Shown piece by piece: positions 13,293 to 13,302 of a DNA stretch of 13,302 nt (the first letter of the stretch is position 1; each line of letters starts with the position of its first letter). The stretch is from assembly GCA_002868985.1 (NCBI GenBank), contig PKTV01000432.1, positions 1-13,302 on the forward strand. The letters run 5' to 3'. The translations under genes and the position numbers were made by a program. The notes under the pieces were generated by a model that saw nothing but the letters and a program-made list of their open reading frames with translations, ran no database searches and was not told the DNA's origin. The stretch comes from Desulfobacteraceae bacterium. GTDB taxonomy: Bacteria > Desulfobacterota > Desulfobacteria > Desulfobacterales > UBA11574.

Positions 13293-13302
13293 ATTATTAG
13301 TA

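Overview
The window looks like chromosomal DNA from an AT-leaning Gram-negative anaerobe, most likely a Desulfobacterota (Desulfobacterales-type) sulfate reducer. That placement is inference from gene content: a long-form HisG, a one-domain MetE/UROD-like methyltransferase, a class A PBP, TatA, and many palindromic intergenic repeats. No rRNA, tRNA, CRISPR array, transposase or phage gene is visible. The genes are mostly housekeeping, in short and often divergent or convergent units.

Layout. 1-99 is a foldable element of unknown class. 241-1490 (minus) is a hisI-hisG unit with an ATGA overlap. Its candidate promoter shares a spacer with the divergent gene for a bifunctional PBP1A (1711-4116, plus). 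4139-4181 is an octamer tandem repeat. 4327-5409 (minus) encodes a core-MetE-like methyltransferase. The roughly 540-base gap after it holds a MITE-like element with 16-bp perfect terminal inverted repeats, a REP-like hairpin, and a consensus-type promoter for the next unit: a Cys-rich zinc-ribbon protein (5947-6360) coupled to tatA (6370-6552).

ssb (minus) and the leucyl aminopeptidase gene pepA (plus) are divergent from a 330-base spacer with two hairpins, a 7-6-7 dyad and promoter hexamers. A perfect TTGACA-N17-TATAAT promoter then drives a 615-residue protein (9231-11078). It joins a MerR-type DNA-binding domain, a coiled coil, one membrane segment, a long Pro/Glu/Lys-rich region with an 81-residue duplication, and a C-terminal NTF2-like domain. 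murI (minus) converges on it. The window ends with a small winged-helix-like gene (plus) whose stop overlaps that of a YkgJ-type cysteine-cluster gene (minus), which in turn overlaps recR.

Cell-envelope genes recur (PBP1A, glutamate racemase, TatA, the membrane-anchored MerR protein), but there is no single operon or obvious defence or mobile system. The best candidate for something undescribed is the membrane-anchored MerR/NTF2 protein. After it come the zinc-ribbon partner of tatA and the structured element at the left edge. All starts, promoters and terminators were read by eye; no database or folding program was used.
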